In this document: positions 1 to 11,204 of the stretch, piece by piece
Layout: each line of letters opens with the position of its first letter
How positions within the stretch are numbered: the first letter of the stretch is position 1
Assembly: GCA_022747635.1 (NCBI GenBank)
Contig: JAKTNV010000005.1
Coordinates: forward strand, 84,378,469-84,442,468
Length of the DNA: 64,000 nucleotides
Direction: 5' to 3'
Source: Hetaerina americana
Lineage: Eukaryota; Arthropoda; Insecta; Odonata; Calopterygidae
Program-made: the position numbers and the translations under genes
Notes under the pieces: model-generated
Databases searched by the model: none
Told to the model about the DNA's origin: nothing
Seen by the model: only the letters and a program-made list of their open reading frames with translations

Positions 1-477
1 TCTACTACTTAACATTGTGGTTCCATAATATACACATCTGTGTCGCAGGATCAATCATAAATCCTGTACCTTTGTAACAATTTTCTTACTTGCTTTCTAT
101 TCTTGATTCCAAAGGACTCCCAACTTGAGTTATCCAGCAAACTCGTCACGGTTGCTCTTTTCTTGCAGCAATTCTTTAAAAAAACTTGCAGATTTTCTCT
201 GAGCCTAATCAAGTTCTTTAATTAAAATTTTCTCCTATGGAACCCTAATAATTGCATCGTATTTCAAATTTTGGTTAAACTGTTGCCGATTAACACTTCC
301 CTATTACTCTTTCACCATGAATTCCTAAAATAACTCCCTGCTGCACTGCGCATGTTACAAATATCTCTGCTGAGCTCATGCCAACGACTACTACTCCTTT
401 GGTCGACGATGCGATAGGAATTATTTAATCCAGTCAACAAACTTTTCGCTGGAAACGTTATTTATAATAGAAGGGCT
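1..477. other. Unassigned AT-rich sequence
   Basis: I see no long ORF, recognisable repeat family or RNA gene here. It ends where the mariner-type terminal sequence begins. Confidence 0.5.
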
Positions 478-1165
478 CACCAGAAAGTAACTTACGATTC
501 GGCCCAGCGTGGCGGTGGAGCCACCATCTTGGTGTCTAAACTGTTATGGGTGTATGAATTCAATACGCATCCTACTGTGGTTCTTCTACTTTGCTCGCTG
601 CGAACTGTTAAAATGTGCGCTGCAATGGAAAATCCCGCGAGATGTGAAGTGCGACATGTGATTCAGTGTTTAATGGCAAAATACCACAAGCCACAATTGA
701 TTTTCACAAGCAACTTTGTGAAGTGTGTACGGAGACAGAATAATGAGTGAAGTCGGAGTGAGACACTGGTTCATTCAATTTAAAAATGACCGCACCAATG
801 TTCACGAGGACCGTAGTGGTCAGCCTAACCTGATGACAGATGAACCGACGGCGCAGATCATCGGAAAAATTCGTGAAAGTCGCCGATTAACGATCTCTCG
901 CTAGACGTGGCTTGCAACACTGCGCTTTGTGAGTGACGCAGAACTGCATGCTGGTGTAAACAAGTGGTTAAAATGTAAGGCGGCAGATTTTTTCAGTGAC
1001 GGAATTAAAAAGCATATTTATCGTTGTAATCAATACCTCAATTTGAATGACAAATATGTAGAAATATAGTTTAATCATGTACCTTTCAAAGGTATATAAT
1101 AAAACTTTGTCTTGTTACTTGGTTCATATTTAAAAAAAAAAGGTTCCTTTGAGGACAATCTGCGT
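478..1165 (+). mobile_element. Internally deleted mariner-like element (copy A)
   Basis: The left end near 481 (CAGAAAGTAACTTACG) matches the terminal repeat of the copy at 56.8-57.6 kb. Inside are the N-terminal helix-turn-helix region of a mariner transposase and then its C-terminal tail. The catalytic middle is missing. After the stop at 1067-1069 comes an AATAAAA-containing mariner-style 3' region. I did not find a clear right terminal repeat, so the right end is approximate. Confidence 0.7.
600..1069 (+). pseudogene. Mariner transposase remnant (HTH plus C-terminus)
   Basis: Translation from the ATG at 625 gives MENPARCEVR, the usual start of the paired-type HTH in this mariner subfamily. 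The reading frame shifts near 690 and again near 725, continues with IMSEVGVRHWFIQF and the linker RTNVHEDRSGQPNLMTDE, and meets a TAG near 901. Sequence from about 950 (NKWLKCKAADFFSDGIKKH) then matches the mariner C-terminus, ending DKYVEI-stop. The DDE/D catalytic domain is deleted, so no active transposase can be made. The family assignment rests on these conserved blocks and on the related copy at 57 kb. Confidence 0.75.
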
Positions 1166-1176
1166 ACCAGTGAGTC

Positions 1177-1725
1177 GTGCGGGTTTGGGGGGAGGGGGTG
1201 GTCGGTGGGGGGAGTAAGGGGGGGCAGGTGAGGAACGCGAGGGAGGGGAGAGGGTACGACGGTGCTCGGATAAGCAGGGATCCTGAAAAGGTGCAATTGG
1301 AGAGGTTCCCGGGCCGGAGAGGCTCCATTCCTCCTCCTGTGCCCTCAAGATGCCCGTATCCGTCTGCTTTTGTCTCCTCGCTCTCACTCATTCTGCCCTG
1401 CCGGCCGTCGCTCTCTGCGACCCACGACCCGCGACCCCAGCGGGTCTCCCCGCTCTCTCTCTCTCTCTCCCACGGTGGAGACGGAGGAATGCGCGCGGAG
1501 AGGGGGGGGGGTTGTCGGATGAATGGGCGAGGGAATGAATGCGTGCGCCACACACTTATTCACGCTGAGCGCGCGCCGCAATGAGAGGTAGGGGAGTTCC
1601 ACAAGGGGACAGCGGGCAGTCCTCACCCCCTCCCCCGGACAGCGGGGGGGGGGAAGGGAATTACAAAAACGTCAACCCCTCCCAATCCTCCTCTCGCGAA
1701 CGACCTCCAGCGGGCGGACTCAGGC
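1177..1725. other. G/C-rich island with homopurine-homopyrimidine tracts
   Basis: This block of G-runs, C-runs, CT repeats (near 1448-1467) and CpG-containing sequence stands out from its AT-rich surroundings. Short ORFs overlap on both strands with no protein motif I recognise, as expected from low stop-codon density in GC-rich DNA. It could be a CpG-island-like regulatory region; nothing else supports that. Confidence 0.4.
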
Positions 1726-1726
1726 A

Positions 1727-1752
1727 TAGAGAGAGAGAGAGAGAGAGAGAGA
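1727..1752. repeat. (GA)n microsatellite
   Basis: An uninterrupted GA dinucleotide run. Confidence 0.9.
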
Positions 1753-2099
1753 TAGACAATGGTTTATAAAACTTCGCATTGTTTATGAATTCTTCATCCC
1801 CATATCCTACCTCCTTCTCCTCTTCCCACCAAATATCATTCTCTCCCTCTCGTTCAGTCAGCGTGACGCACCATAGGGGCCACCCTTAAATTGCGTGGAG
1901 ACCATTTTTTTGGCCTTAATTGTACACCTTCCCTCTCACCCCTTTGTAAGAATCAGTAAGAAATTAACGTCTCCGCCCTTGCCGGGTTACCGGAATATAT
2001 CACACAAACTCGATCAATAACTCTGAATTGAAAATGAAATATTTTCCACGCTTTCTCCTGGGGAGCATTTAAAAAAAATCCTTCGCTCACCAACACCTG

Positions 2100-2165
2100 G
2101 TCCTTTGCACCCCCTGCCACACGTCTTTTTGGCATGTGGTGGGTTATTTATGTAGATTTAGATGA
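2100..2165 (+). repeat. LINE 3'-end motif (family 1)
   Basis: It carries CACCCCCTGCCACACG, a short variable stretch, a GGTGGG segment and a TGTAGAT-type tail. The same block recurs at 6.55, 15.6, 39.7, 41.5, 60.9 and 62.56 kb. At 62.2-62.6 kb it lies just downstream of a recognisable RT C-terminus, so I read it as the 3' UTR end of that LINE. Confidence 0.65.
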
Positions 2166-2319
2166 ACAATGAAACAAAGAAATTTAGTCTCAAAGTGTTG
2201 AAATTACGACTATGATCCCATTTACGTGATGATTTTTAACGATTATGTTTTGTCAAAAAGATCTATTTTTTTAGCCAAAATTTTACCCGAGTAATCTCAT
2301 TAAAAAATTAGTAATCGGA

Positions 2320-2605
2320 GGTGTCTGAAATGTCGGTGAAGATAAGGATGGAGAAGGCAAAGTTGACAGAAAGGAAAACAAATAAGGAAGTGCCGGGTAT
2401 GGTGGGGAGGAGAGAGGTTTGTTGGGAGAAATCCTATGGAGGCAGGAAAAATGGATGAAGGTTGTATTGATCGGCAGTGGGATGTTGAAGACTGGAATAG
2501 AGGGGAGAATGTTAGGAAAGGAAGGGGCAGGGATAGTATAGGGATGTTGCACAGGATGAAGGGAGGAAGGAAGTATACGGAGATGAAGAGGAGCTAGTTG
2601 TAGAG
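2320..2605 (+). pseudogene. 3' fragment of LINE reverse transcriptase (family 2)
   Basis: It parallels the last 280 bases of the RT ORF at 13.7-15.0 kb almost block for block: GTGCCGGGTATGGTGGG, GGAGGCAGGAAAAATGGATG, GGCAGTGGGATGTTGAAGAC and GATGAAGGGAGGAAG. Frameshifts break the frame. It is a 5'-truncated dead copy of the same family. Confidence 0.8.
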
Positions 2606-2769
2606 CTGGATGTTGGGTTGTGTTTTGCTAGGTGAGACAAGATATTCATTAGGCAGAAGGCCACTGGTTCGATTTCCTTGACCGAAGAATATTTTTCAGC
2701 TAAGAATGAAATTTGTAAATGGTTTTTGGGAACTAGGCAACCATATATTGACAGAGAAAACACAGCAAT

Positions 2770-4440
2770 GATATTTCGGAATGAGAAAAAAAGACTTCTA
2801 CTAAAAAACTACCCTGAACCCATGGTGAAAGGCAGCAGTTTCACCATTAGGTATTGATGCCGCAGATCAAGTGGGTCGTCCTGGGAAAAAGATTCCTAAT
2901 AAATGGATCGATTTGTCCGTCATTTTACCTGAAACCCTGGTTTCATTCGCCACCACAATTCGGAAATAGAATTATTCCATCTTTCTGTTGACTTGAAAAT
3001 TGAATGATTTTTTAATGAGTTCGAAGTCGTGCATGTAATCTTCGTGCTGAAAATGTCTCGCAACCCAGGATTTCCGTTAATAACGTGACGCTTTCTGTTT
3101 GTTCATAACGATCATTCACGGAACGGGTAGCTTAAATTTGTCTCGAGTTCATTTCCGGAATTGATTTCTTCTGCGAAGGGTCTTAAAACCGTCCACTCGT
3201 GTCAAAGATGAGGTCTCCATGTACGAAAAACGTGGCAACTCGCCTTTATATTTTTCGTTCGAATATTTCCCTGTCAAACGTTTGATTTATACAAGCTGTC
3301 TCACGTGTTAGTTCGAGTACTAGTCTGATACTAGTGTTTCAGTATCGAATCCATAGAATTTCACAAATCATATTAACTTTTCTGAAATCTGCCTCTGAAA
3401 GTGAAAACTTCGTGAAAAATTACCAGGTGTCATTCTTCGCAAGGTAGTAGAAGGAGTGGATCTAAATGAGATTCTCCTGTTCTCTGGATTAAAATACATA
3501 ATAATTTCAAGCCGAATGCACCCGAGATGATCCATCATGATTTACACTTCAACGGCCCTTTAAGATGTGTTAAAGATCATCTCGTCATGGGGACAAAGCT
3601 TTCCCACCTCTTTCATTCTCGCGGTCGATTTTTTTTTCGTGAGAATTCGGACAAACTCAGATTCGGAGGACCCCGGCTTAATGAATGGAATGCCCTTCTC
3701 TCTCTCTCTCTCAGGATTCATTCGAACAGTGAGCTTTGTTGTCGCGCGAGAGTAGTTCCTCATCGTGGAATAATCGATTTAGAAACAGCTGTGATTTATA
3801 AACTGCTCCGATGGGAAGAATAGGCGGGCCCACTCGTTTTGCGAAATATGGCGATCACCTTATCCCATGCGGGTCTTCCGCGTGCCTGACCACTACTCCG
3901 TCTCCTGGAATTTCCGTTCGAGGTTTAGTCCACACAATAACTGACGCACGATGCGCATGGGCACCTTTGAAATCCAATCGGTGGTTTGAATTCTGCCTGA
4001 CAGAGCTTAAACTGATGTTAATATAACGAGTATTTCTGTGGATCAATGGTTCCATTATACGATAAGGAAATTGTTTTTATTAGTGCAGACATTAGTGTCG
4101 TTTGGCTCTGGTGGATTAGATACGTAAATTAAGGGAAATTGACTGCAATCGATACATGATTTAATATTTGTTCATGTATGACTGGTGAACTAACACCCCC
4201 AGCCACACTCTCTTACGGCGACTCTTTAGGCATTGTGTGAACATAGGTACATGTTACCCTTGAAGCCAATTCGAAGGCTTGTGACAGGGAATGTTGGATC
4301 ACCAGTCTTTTAGAGTTTAACTGTGACACAAAGGTAAATATTCATTATTTTTTTTGGAAAATCAGGAATCATAATAGCACAAATTCAAAGTCAATATTGT
4401 AACAAGCGGGAACAAAAATTATGCGCTGCGTAGACATATG
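2770..4440. other. Unassigned sequence
   Basis: No convincing ORF or repeat copy was found. The only local feature is a short CT microsatellite near 3700-3715. Confidence 0.5.
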
Positions 4441-4590
4441 GTGTATTCGTCGAGATATATATATCTATATATATATATACTCATATATACAGAAACAGAT
4501 ATAAGGAAAAGGGATAGGAACACATATAAAGGACGAACACAATAGAGGTGGGGAAGGCGGAATCGAACGGATCACAAGAGTAAAAATATC

Positions 4591-4665
4591 TCCTCAACCG
4601 GGACTCGAACACCGGATCTTTCCACTTGCCGGGCGGATGCTCTTAACCACTTGAGCTATCGAGGA
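4591..4665 (-). repeat. tRNA-like SINE head, minus unit 1
   Basis: This 75-nt segment keeps a 7-bp acceptor-like stem (TCCTCGA with TTGAGGA), an A box (TAGCTCAAGTGG) and a B box (GTTCGAGTCC). The anticodon loop CCGGCAA would give GGC (Ala-like), but the T arm has one extra base. It is read as a pol III promoter-bearing SINE head, not a functional tRNA. Confidence 0.75.
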
Positions 4666-5047
4666 TAGTCAATTTACCCTGAGATCCGTGGGTCTAATAT
4701 GTCGCCAAGCGCCCCGATTCTTTCAGCCAAGAGATGGCGTCAGGGGGCTGTTTCACCCACCAAAGGAGAAATGGACAATACACAAGGAAAGGAAAGGACA
4801 ATGGGTTAGAATTCATACAACATCATACAGGAAAGGAACAGTGCGTTTCGTGGCACGCATAGCCAGAAGAAAGAGATGAGCCACATTGGCCAAATACACA
4901 TTCAAACACGAAATCCCGCCAAACGGCGAATAAATACTCATATATACAGAAACAGATATAAGGAAAAGGGATAGGAACACATATAAAGGACGAACACAAT
5001 AGAGGTGGGGAAGGCGGAATCGAACGGATCACAAGAGTAAAAATATC

Positions 5048-5122
5048 TCCTCAACCGGGACTCGAACACCGGATCTTTCCACTTGCCGGGCGGATGCTCT
5101 TAACCACTTGAGCTATCGAGGA
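5048..5122 (-). repeat. tRNA-like SINE head, minus unit 2
   Basis: Same sequence as the minus copy 457 bp to its left, with A and B boxes intact. Confidence 0.75.
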
Positions 5123-5316
5123 TAGTCAATTTACCCTGAGATCCGTGGGTCTAATATGTCGCCAAGCGCCCCGACTCCCACTGTCCTTTCCTTTCCTTGT
5201 GTATTGTCCATTTCTCCTTTGGTGGGTGAAACAGCCCCCTGACGCCATCTCTTGGCTGAAAGAATCGGGGCGCTTGGCGACATATTAGACCCACGGATCT
5301 CAGGGTAAATTGACTA

Positions 5317-5391
5317 TCCTCGATAGCTCAAGTGGTTAAGAGCATCCGCCCGGCAAGTGGAAAGATCCGGTGTTCGAGTCCCGGTTGAGGA
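5317..5391 (+). repeat. tRNA-like SINE head, plus unit 1
   Basis: First plus-strand copy after the inversion point. Acceptor stem, A box and B box are intact; the GGC anticodon-like triplet lies in a 7-nt loop. Confidence 0.75.
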
Positions 5392-5773
5392 GATATTTTT
5401 ACTCTTGTGATCCGTTCGATTCCGCCTTCCCCACCTCTATTGTGTTCGTCCTTTATATGTGTTCCTATCCCTTTTCCTTATATCTGTTTCTGTATATATG
5501 AGTATTTATTCGCCGTTTGGCGGGATTTCGTGTTTGAATGTGTATTTGGCCAATGTGGCTCATCTCTTTCTTCTGGCTATGCGTGCCACGAAACGCACTG
5601 TTCCTTTCCTGTATGATGTTGTATGAATTCTAACCCACTGTCCTTTCCTTTCCTTGTGTATTGTCCATTTCTCCTTTGGTGGGTGAAACAGCCCCCTGAC
5701 GCCATCTCTTGGCTGAAAGAATCGGGGCGCTTGGCGACATATTAGACCCACGGATCTCAGGGTAAATTGACTA

Positions 5774-5848
5774 TCCTCGATAGCTCAAGTGGTTAAGAGC
5801 ATCCGCCCGGCAAGTGGAAAGATCCGGTGTTCGAGTCCCGGTTGAGGA
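5774..5848 (+). repeat. tRNA-like SINE head, plus unit 2
   Basis: Same as the preceding plus copy, 457 bp downstream. Confidence 0.75.
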
Positions 5849-6230
5849 GATATTTTTACTCTTGTGATCCGTTCGATTCCGCCTTCCCCACCTCTATTGT
5901 GTTCGTCCTTTATATGTGTTCCTATCCCTTTTCCTTATATCTGTTTCTGTATATATGAGTATTTATTCGCCGTTTGGCGGGATTTCGTGTTTGAATGTGT
6001 ATTTGGCCAATGTGGCTCATCTCTTTCTTCTGGCTATGCGTGCCACGAAACGCACTGTTCCTTTCCTGTATGATGTTGTATGAATTCTAACCCACTGTCC
6101 TTTCCTTTCCTTGTGTATTGTCCATTTCTCCTTTGGTGGGTGAAACAGCCCCCTGACGCCATCTCTTGGCTGAAAGAATCGGGGCGCTTGGCGACATATT
6201 AGACCCACGGATCTCAGGGTAAATTGACTA

Positions 6231-6305
6231 TCCTCGATAGCTCAAGTGGTTAAGAGCATCCGCCCGGCAAGTGGAAAGATCCGGTGTTAGAGTCCCGGTT
6301 GAGGA
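6231..6305 (+). repeat. tRNA-like SINE head, plus unit 3 (mutated B box)
   Basis: The B box reads GTTAGAGTCC, so the invariant TTCGA core is damaged. The 3' acceptor flank also differs (GAGGAATTA). This outermost copy is the only one with visible decay. Confidence 0.7.
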
Positions 6306-6402
6306 ATTATTTTTACTCTTGTGATCCGTTCGATTCCGCCTTCCCCACCTCTATTGTGTTCGTCCTTTATATGTGTTCCTATCCCTTTTCCTTATATCTG
6401 TT

Positions 6403-6404
6403 TC

Positions 6405-6478
<74 letters not shown>
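6403..6478. repeat. (TA)n microsatellite at array edge
   Basis: Long alternating TA run with one TG interruption. It replaces the short TATATATGAG stretch found between internal units. Confidence 0.9.
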
Positions 6479-6480
<2 letters not shown>

Positions 6481-6539
6481 CATACATATATCTCTTTTGT
6501 TTATTTTGCATATGGCTGCATTCTATTCTACGGCTAGTA

Positions 6540-6608
6540 TTCTGACACACCCCCGCCACACGCCCTTGCAGCAGCTTGAGGGGTATTGCGTAGACATTGA
6601 TGTAGAGT
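6540..6608 (+). repeat. LINE 3'-end motif (family 1)
   Basis: It contains CCCCCGCCACACGCCC and ends GACATTGATGTAGAG, a divergent copy of the CACCCCCTGCCACAC block. Confidence 0.5.
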
Positions 6609-6609
6609 A

Positions 6610-8480
6610 ATTTTAATGGATGATTAATAGAATCCGAGAAGTATTCATCCTTCTGTTACTTCCTGGACAGCCTTCGTATATCCATACAAGGGGAAATTAA
6701 CTTCAAAGGTAGCTTGTTTAATGTAATGTACTTTGAACTGAGTTAAGATGCAGTTCAACAAATAGTAGGATTAATTTAATTTCGGGTGAAATTGATATAA
6801 ACTTTAAGTACTTCTCACGTTCATTTAAAAGAAATGATTTAACTCTCGCGGAAACTCGAGTCAGAGGGTTTGTATTTTCTCAAAGGGAAAAAATGTGTCA
6901 TAACAGAACCCTGAAGAATGCATTTCCAAGTTGTGCAGAAGAAATGCCCTTGCCCGCATATATTCCGTAATGGTACCAAGGTTATGTCAAAAATATGCCA
7001 GAAAGAATCATTTTCGCCTTACGAATTAACGTTTGACGTTTCCAGTTTTTCGTTTAGCTTTTATGATAAAGCCAATCTGTTAAGTTACAATTTAACATCG
7101 AAATAACTTGGCGAGTTAAGATTTAATCAACAAATTAGCTTGTGATCCTTAATGCGTTGCCTTCAAACCTATTCCTAGCCATTTAGTTTTGTTGATTACC
7201 ATGTCATTCTTCACGATGATGCTCTCCCTACCAGCTTTCTCAGATTTATTTCTGCGTCAAGTTGGCGCTTTCATGCTTTCATCGAAGTCTTTGTACCTGC
7301 ATAATAGTTTACGACACGAAGTGTACTTAGTGAGTCACTCTGCGATGCTGGATACAAGCGAAATTTCATCACCATATTCAATTTCATCAGCCCTTCAATC
7401 TTTAACGAGAGTGTTTGGTGAGGGTTGTTTACGGCCAACGGCCATTAGTGCGATTGATGTTTATTAGAATTGAGTTTTAATTGGAAGTACGGACTGTCGC
7501 CTGTCATTTTCCCTGCCGTTGTTTTCACGTGTTATGAGGGGGCGGTAAATGGTACCTCACATTTCGATCCCTTGGAATTTTTGAAATGTACTACCAGTAA
7601 ACTGTGTCCCTACAATTATTTCCTCTCTCTGCGATCGTTAAACTGGAATGACATATACACTCATGCTGTAGTTCCGGTCGTGAGTATAAAACTCACGATA
7701 ACATTTAATTTCCAGCGAAGGGATAATACACACATAATATTTGTTCATACGATTTTACATTCGAGGAAATCGGCTATTTCCTTCAGAATTTGAGGATCCC
7801 TAACCATATACTGCAGTTAATGATTTTTTTTTCATGAAGTTTTCTCGGTTATTATGTCTACACATCCGTGTGTATGGATCTACGGGCGAATGGAATTTTG
7901 GAAAAACATAGTAATGATGTCATCTCTCTCGTCATTATTTTATGTCAGTTGGATATTCGTCCGGCTGTCAGCTGAATTTCGTATGTATTCTCAGCAGAAA
8001 TTAACAGGAAATCGGGGACATTTTCCTTTAATTGTAAAAGTATTTTGAGGGAATGGTAAAACATTTCATTACGTTTTCTTACTGAGGTTGGGGAGACCCC
8101 CAACCGAAAAATATCCCACGTAATGTTTACTTATTATTTTGTATTGTGTATTTTTGCATTATTTCAGCCATTGTCATGAAGAAAAACGCACCTTTTTTTT
8201 GTATTTTATAGAAAAACATTGTAAACATGTTAATTTCGTGGGAGGGGTTAGAAAAGGGGTTTTCTATATCCTCGGTACTCTTACAGCTGGGGGAGGAAGG
8301 GTACAAATAGCAGAAAATTACTCTACTGAATAAGCGAGCTCTCTTGCATTCTTTATGTAAATTGAACAGAAAATATTTTTATTTTTTAGGCACTACATGT
8401 TATATAAAGCGTTGATAGAGAATCGTTATCACTCAAGGGTTGAAGTACTATTTTGAAAAAATTAGTATTTTTTTTATAGC
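6610..8480. other. Unassigned AT-rich sequence
   Basis: Short scattered ORFs only, without recognisable domains. No repeat family was identified. Confidence 0.5.
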
Positions 8481-8489
8481 AATTAAATG

Positions 8490-9010
8490 ATCAATTAGAG
8501 GAAGAGGCGAGGATGCTCTTTCAGTTTAACAATTTAAATCAAGTGTAGACTAATTGAACAATCAAATTGGGCACAAAAACGAAAATACTTGAGCACTTTA
8601 ACAAGTGTTCGGTTTTTTCAACATTTGACTAATCCATTTAAGCACGCAAAAGAGGGCGCACATTTAAAATATATCAATTTTTTTAAATCTCATTTTTTTT
8701 CACCAATTTTCAAATCAATTTAAGCACCAAAACGAGAACACTGTTATAATTGAATAATTTTTGAGTATCCTTTAAAACTATTGAATTAGCAACCGCACAA
8801 AGCTGATTTTTCAATTTGACGTATATACTTAACTGTTTTTATTTGAATAGTAAATTTGATTGAAAAATCAATTCAGGCCATGCATACGAGAATTCCTTTG
8901 CAGTTTGAAAATTTCATTAACGTTATTTAACAAATGAATGATCATTTTTAGTGCATAGCGAGAGTAATTCTGTAATTTAACAAATGTCAAGAGCACATTT
9001 TAAGGTTGAA
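8490..9010 (+). repeat. Degenerate tandem repeat, period about 71-83 bp
   Basis: Units begin near 8490, 8561, 8632, 8714, 8784, 8867 and 8938. Recurring positions are an ATCAATT-type start, a GCAC, an ACGAGAATNCT-like core and a TTTAACAA-like block. Units 8490 and 8867 are easiest to compare: GCGAGGATGCTCTTTCAG against ACGAGAATTCCTTTGCAG. The unit at 8784 is weak. The array is old and highly diverged. Confidence 0.6.
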
Positions 9011-9780
9011 TTTGCGCCTCTAAAACTCTTTATTCATAAGAAGAAGAATATCATTAGTCCAAACGGTTTATTTTAAGCATTAGAAAGTCTCATATATGTT
9101 AATAATTATTACTCAATTCTGACAATATCACGCAGAATAATATGTTAAGCGTTTGTTTTCATTGGCCAGGTTTAAAGCAGGAGTTGTCGTCATTGCAGTA
9201 ATTTTTGATGCTCGACGAAATTACAAAGGAAAAATATGGATTAATTATGAAATTTCAAAAAATATTTAAGTTTGTATGGTCTAAAAAATGTAATATCACA
9301 TTCCATTTAATATATGGAATTGAATTAAAATAAATTTTTCAAGCGAAACCTTGCTGACCTATTATCTGTGACTCAATGGAGAAGGGAATCGCGTTATTTC
9401 AGCTCCATCCATGCCATGGCATAGGTGAAATAAACCGCAAAAGTAGTGCCATGGCATATAATATAGAAAATATTAATTTCTGATAAACATTTATCGGGCT
9501 AAAGTTTTGGTTTTAAAATATCCGTGAAGAAGTTTGTCATTTTATTATCGGGTTAGTACGATTAGAGGCAAACTTACAATATTTTCAGATTTCAATAATT
9601 TTGTTGACTATTCTGGGGTCAGCTTACAATTTTTTTCTCTGCTCTCCAGGGGAAATCATTCTGAAAGCTCATAATTTATTCGGATTAGGTGAAATGACCC
9701 GACTGAAATAGAGGCGTCTCCTTAACTGTACATACACTTATCTACGAAAATATTTTGCAAAAATAGGGTGGAATACGCAC
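9011..9780. other. Unassigned AT-rich sequence
   Basis: Nothing recognised except two copies of the 10-bp palindrome TGCCATGGCA near 9410 and 9450. Confidence 0.5.
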
Positions 9781-9784
9781 AGGT

Positions 9785-10140
9785 GATCGAGTCCCTCTCG
9801 CACACACATAACGCCCCTTCGCTTCGACCGGGGATTCCGTCGCTCTTGGAGTCGGAAAGCCCGGTCGCTCCGTGGCCTCTTTCGCCGAGGAGGGTTACGT
9901 ACTTGCCGCTCATCTGTCTCCGCTCCCCCTCTATCACACCCCCTTCTCCGCCCAAACACTACCTTTCATCACACGGATCCCGAGCAGCTGCCCCCTCCGC
10001 GTCGCTGCGACGGTTGCTCGGTGATTCGGGAAAAAAGAAACCATTCGGGAGTATTGGAGGGGTTCTCCTCCCCCCCTTTCCCCTCCCTTCCGTACAGTCA
10101 TTGCCTTTTAGTCCCTTTATCCACGCATCACTTTTGCAGG
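9785..10140. other. CpG-containing G/C-rich island
   Basis: Higher G+C and many CpGs compared with the flanks. ORFs on both strands show no familiar motif. Confidence 0.4.
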
Positions 10141-10283
10141 CGAGGTCACAATTGGAAGTTATGCGGAAAAGTTGAAGCCAAAATAGAACGGAGAGAAGAT
10201 GTTTCATGATTGTCGTATTTTCCTGGAGGCACAGGAGCAGCAAAATTTATACTTACAGCCAAAATTTCAGAGTTTAAGAGGAA

Positions 10284-10357
10284 GCCTCGATAGCTTAACT
10301 GGCTAAAGTACTCGACCGGACATTGAGATGGATCAGGGTTCGAATCCCGGTCAAGGC
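10284..10357 (+). repeat. tRNA-like SINE head
   Basis: This 74-nt segment has an acceptor-like pair GCCTCGA/TCAAGGC with one mismatch, A box TAGCTTAACTGG and B box GGTTCGAATCC. The 7-nt anticodon-like loop CCGGACA implies GGA. An AT-rich body follows. It resembles the heads in the 457-bp array and the minus copy at 12.3 kb, so a SINE is more likely than a tRNA gene. Confidence 0.65.
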
Positions 10358-10359
10358 GA

Positions 10360-10640
10360 ATGATTTTTACACTCTGATTGTTGCATTGTAAAGCTTTTAA
10401 GGTGGGGGTGGTGTAAGTTTTGGGAGCTCGTCATTTGATTGCGTTTCCATACATGGGAGCGAGTGAGTAAATTCAGGAGTAATATTACGTAAGGCTAATT
10501 ATATTTTCATCTCATCCACGATGAAAGAACTACATCAAAATTATCATCGATCGCTAAAAAAATTCATTCTGAAAATTTTGTGCAATGGCAATGGAGCTGT
10601 AATATCAGAATTATTGAAGCAATAAATGAAGCACACAATG
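10360..10640. other. Unassigned sequence downstream of SINE head
   Basis: Some of this may be SINE body, but only the tRNA-like head can be recognised. Confidence 0.4.
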
Positions 10641-10654
10641 CATTTTTCCACAGT

Positions 10655-10775
10655 TCTTTATCTTCGTACTACTAGTTTCAATGCCTAGGCATCATCATTT
10701 GTATTGTGCTCTTCATTTAATGAACATGAACTTCCACAAAGCTGAGCTAGAAACACTTGGATATAAACTACTTAA
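10655..10775 (-). mobile_element. Penelope-like fragment with hammerhead-like core
   Basis: On the minus strand the order is a TGATGA block, an ATGCCTAGGCAT palindrome (possible stem II), GAAA, the self-complementary ACTAGT, A, then GTAC. This matches the order seen at 16.7 and 29.9 kb. On the plus strand, GAACATGAACTTCCACAAAG follows at about 10720-10740, the flank shared by all copies of this repeat in the window. Confidence 0.5.
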
Positions 10776-10779
10776 GCCA

Positions 10780-11200
10780 TTATCAACCAGCTAAAAGAGT
10801 TTCAAAACATTTCTATCCCTAATGTTTGTGCGAATACCAATAAAATAAAAAAAACAAATAGCCATTTAAGGAAGTGAAATATTTCAAAACAAACATATGA
10901 ATTAAGTGAATCAGTGGATAATCGCGGTGAAAAAAATATCTATTGCAAACGTTACGAAGAGACATACGTTTGGCTAAAAACGTTAATGCAAACGATTCGA
11001 GTTTCATCCTGATGTAGAAGGAATAATTTAATCCCGCATTACGTTCTAGGCAAGAATCACAACGAGAAGTTTATTATTTTTTTGGGAATCAATCGTTTAG
11101 TGTAAGTTTTGGATTGACACAAACTTAACGCCCATGTATTTTTTTAGCCTCAAATAAAAAGAAAACCTTGCATCCAACATTACATTAAAATGTTTATCAA
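10780..11200. other. Unassigned AT-rich sequence
   Basis: No ORF or repeat recognised. Confidence 0.5.
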
Positions 11201-11204
11201 CTCC

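Larger units (their letters stand above)
4480..6410. repeat. Head-to-head tandem array of a 457-bp tRNA-derived SINE unit
   Basis: Identical blocks recur exactly 457 bp apart: tRNA-like sequences start at 4591 and 5048 on the minus strand and at 5317, 5774 and 6231 on the plus strand. Orientation flips at about 5174-5177, giving two minus units facing three plus units (outer ones partial). Each unit has a tRNA-like head, a pyrimidine-rich body and an internal TA-rich stretch. The copies look nearly identical, which suggests recent amplification or an assembly artefact. The left end abuts a TA repeat near 4450-4480 and the right end runs into a long TA repeat. Confidence 0.9.

Noticed and set aside
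1086..1584. 155- and 135-codon ORFs on opposite strands
   Set aside because: They overlap in a G/C-rich low-complexity tract where stops are rare. No domain and no conserved motif.
5317..5391. Functional tRNA-Ala gene
   Set aside because: The T arm has an extra base, position 33 is C instead of U, and the same sequence recurs as a repeat with a shared body. A SINE head fits better.
4823..6073. Identical 69- and 63-residue ORFs repeated in the 457-bp array
   Set aside because: They are frames through SINE units, repeat only because the DNA repeats, and run into the tRNA-like head; no protein family match is evident.
4480..6410. CRISPR array
   Set aside because: Repeat spacing of 457 bp, no short repeat/spacer alternation, inverted orientation and clearly eukaryotic context.
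10284..10357. Functional tRNA gene (GGA anticodon)
   Set aside because: Acceptor mismatch, C at position 33 and related repeat heads elsewhere indicate a SINE.
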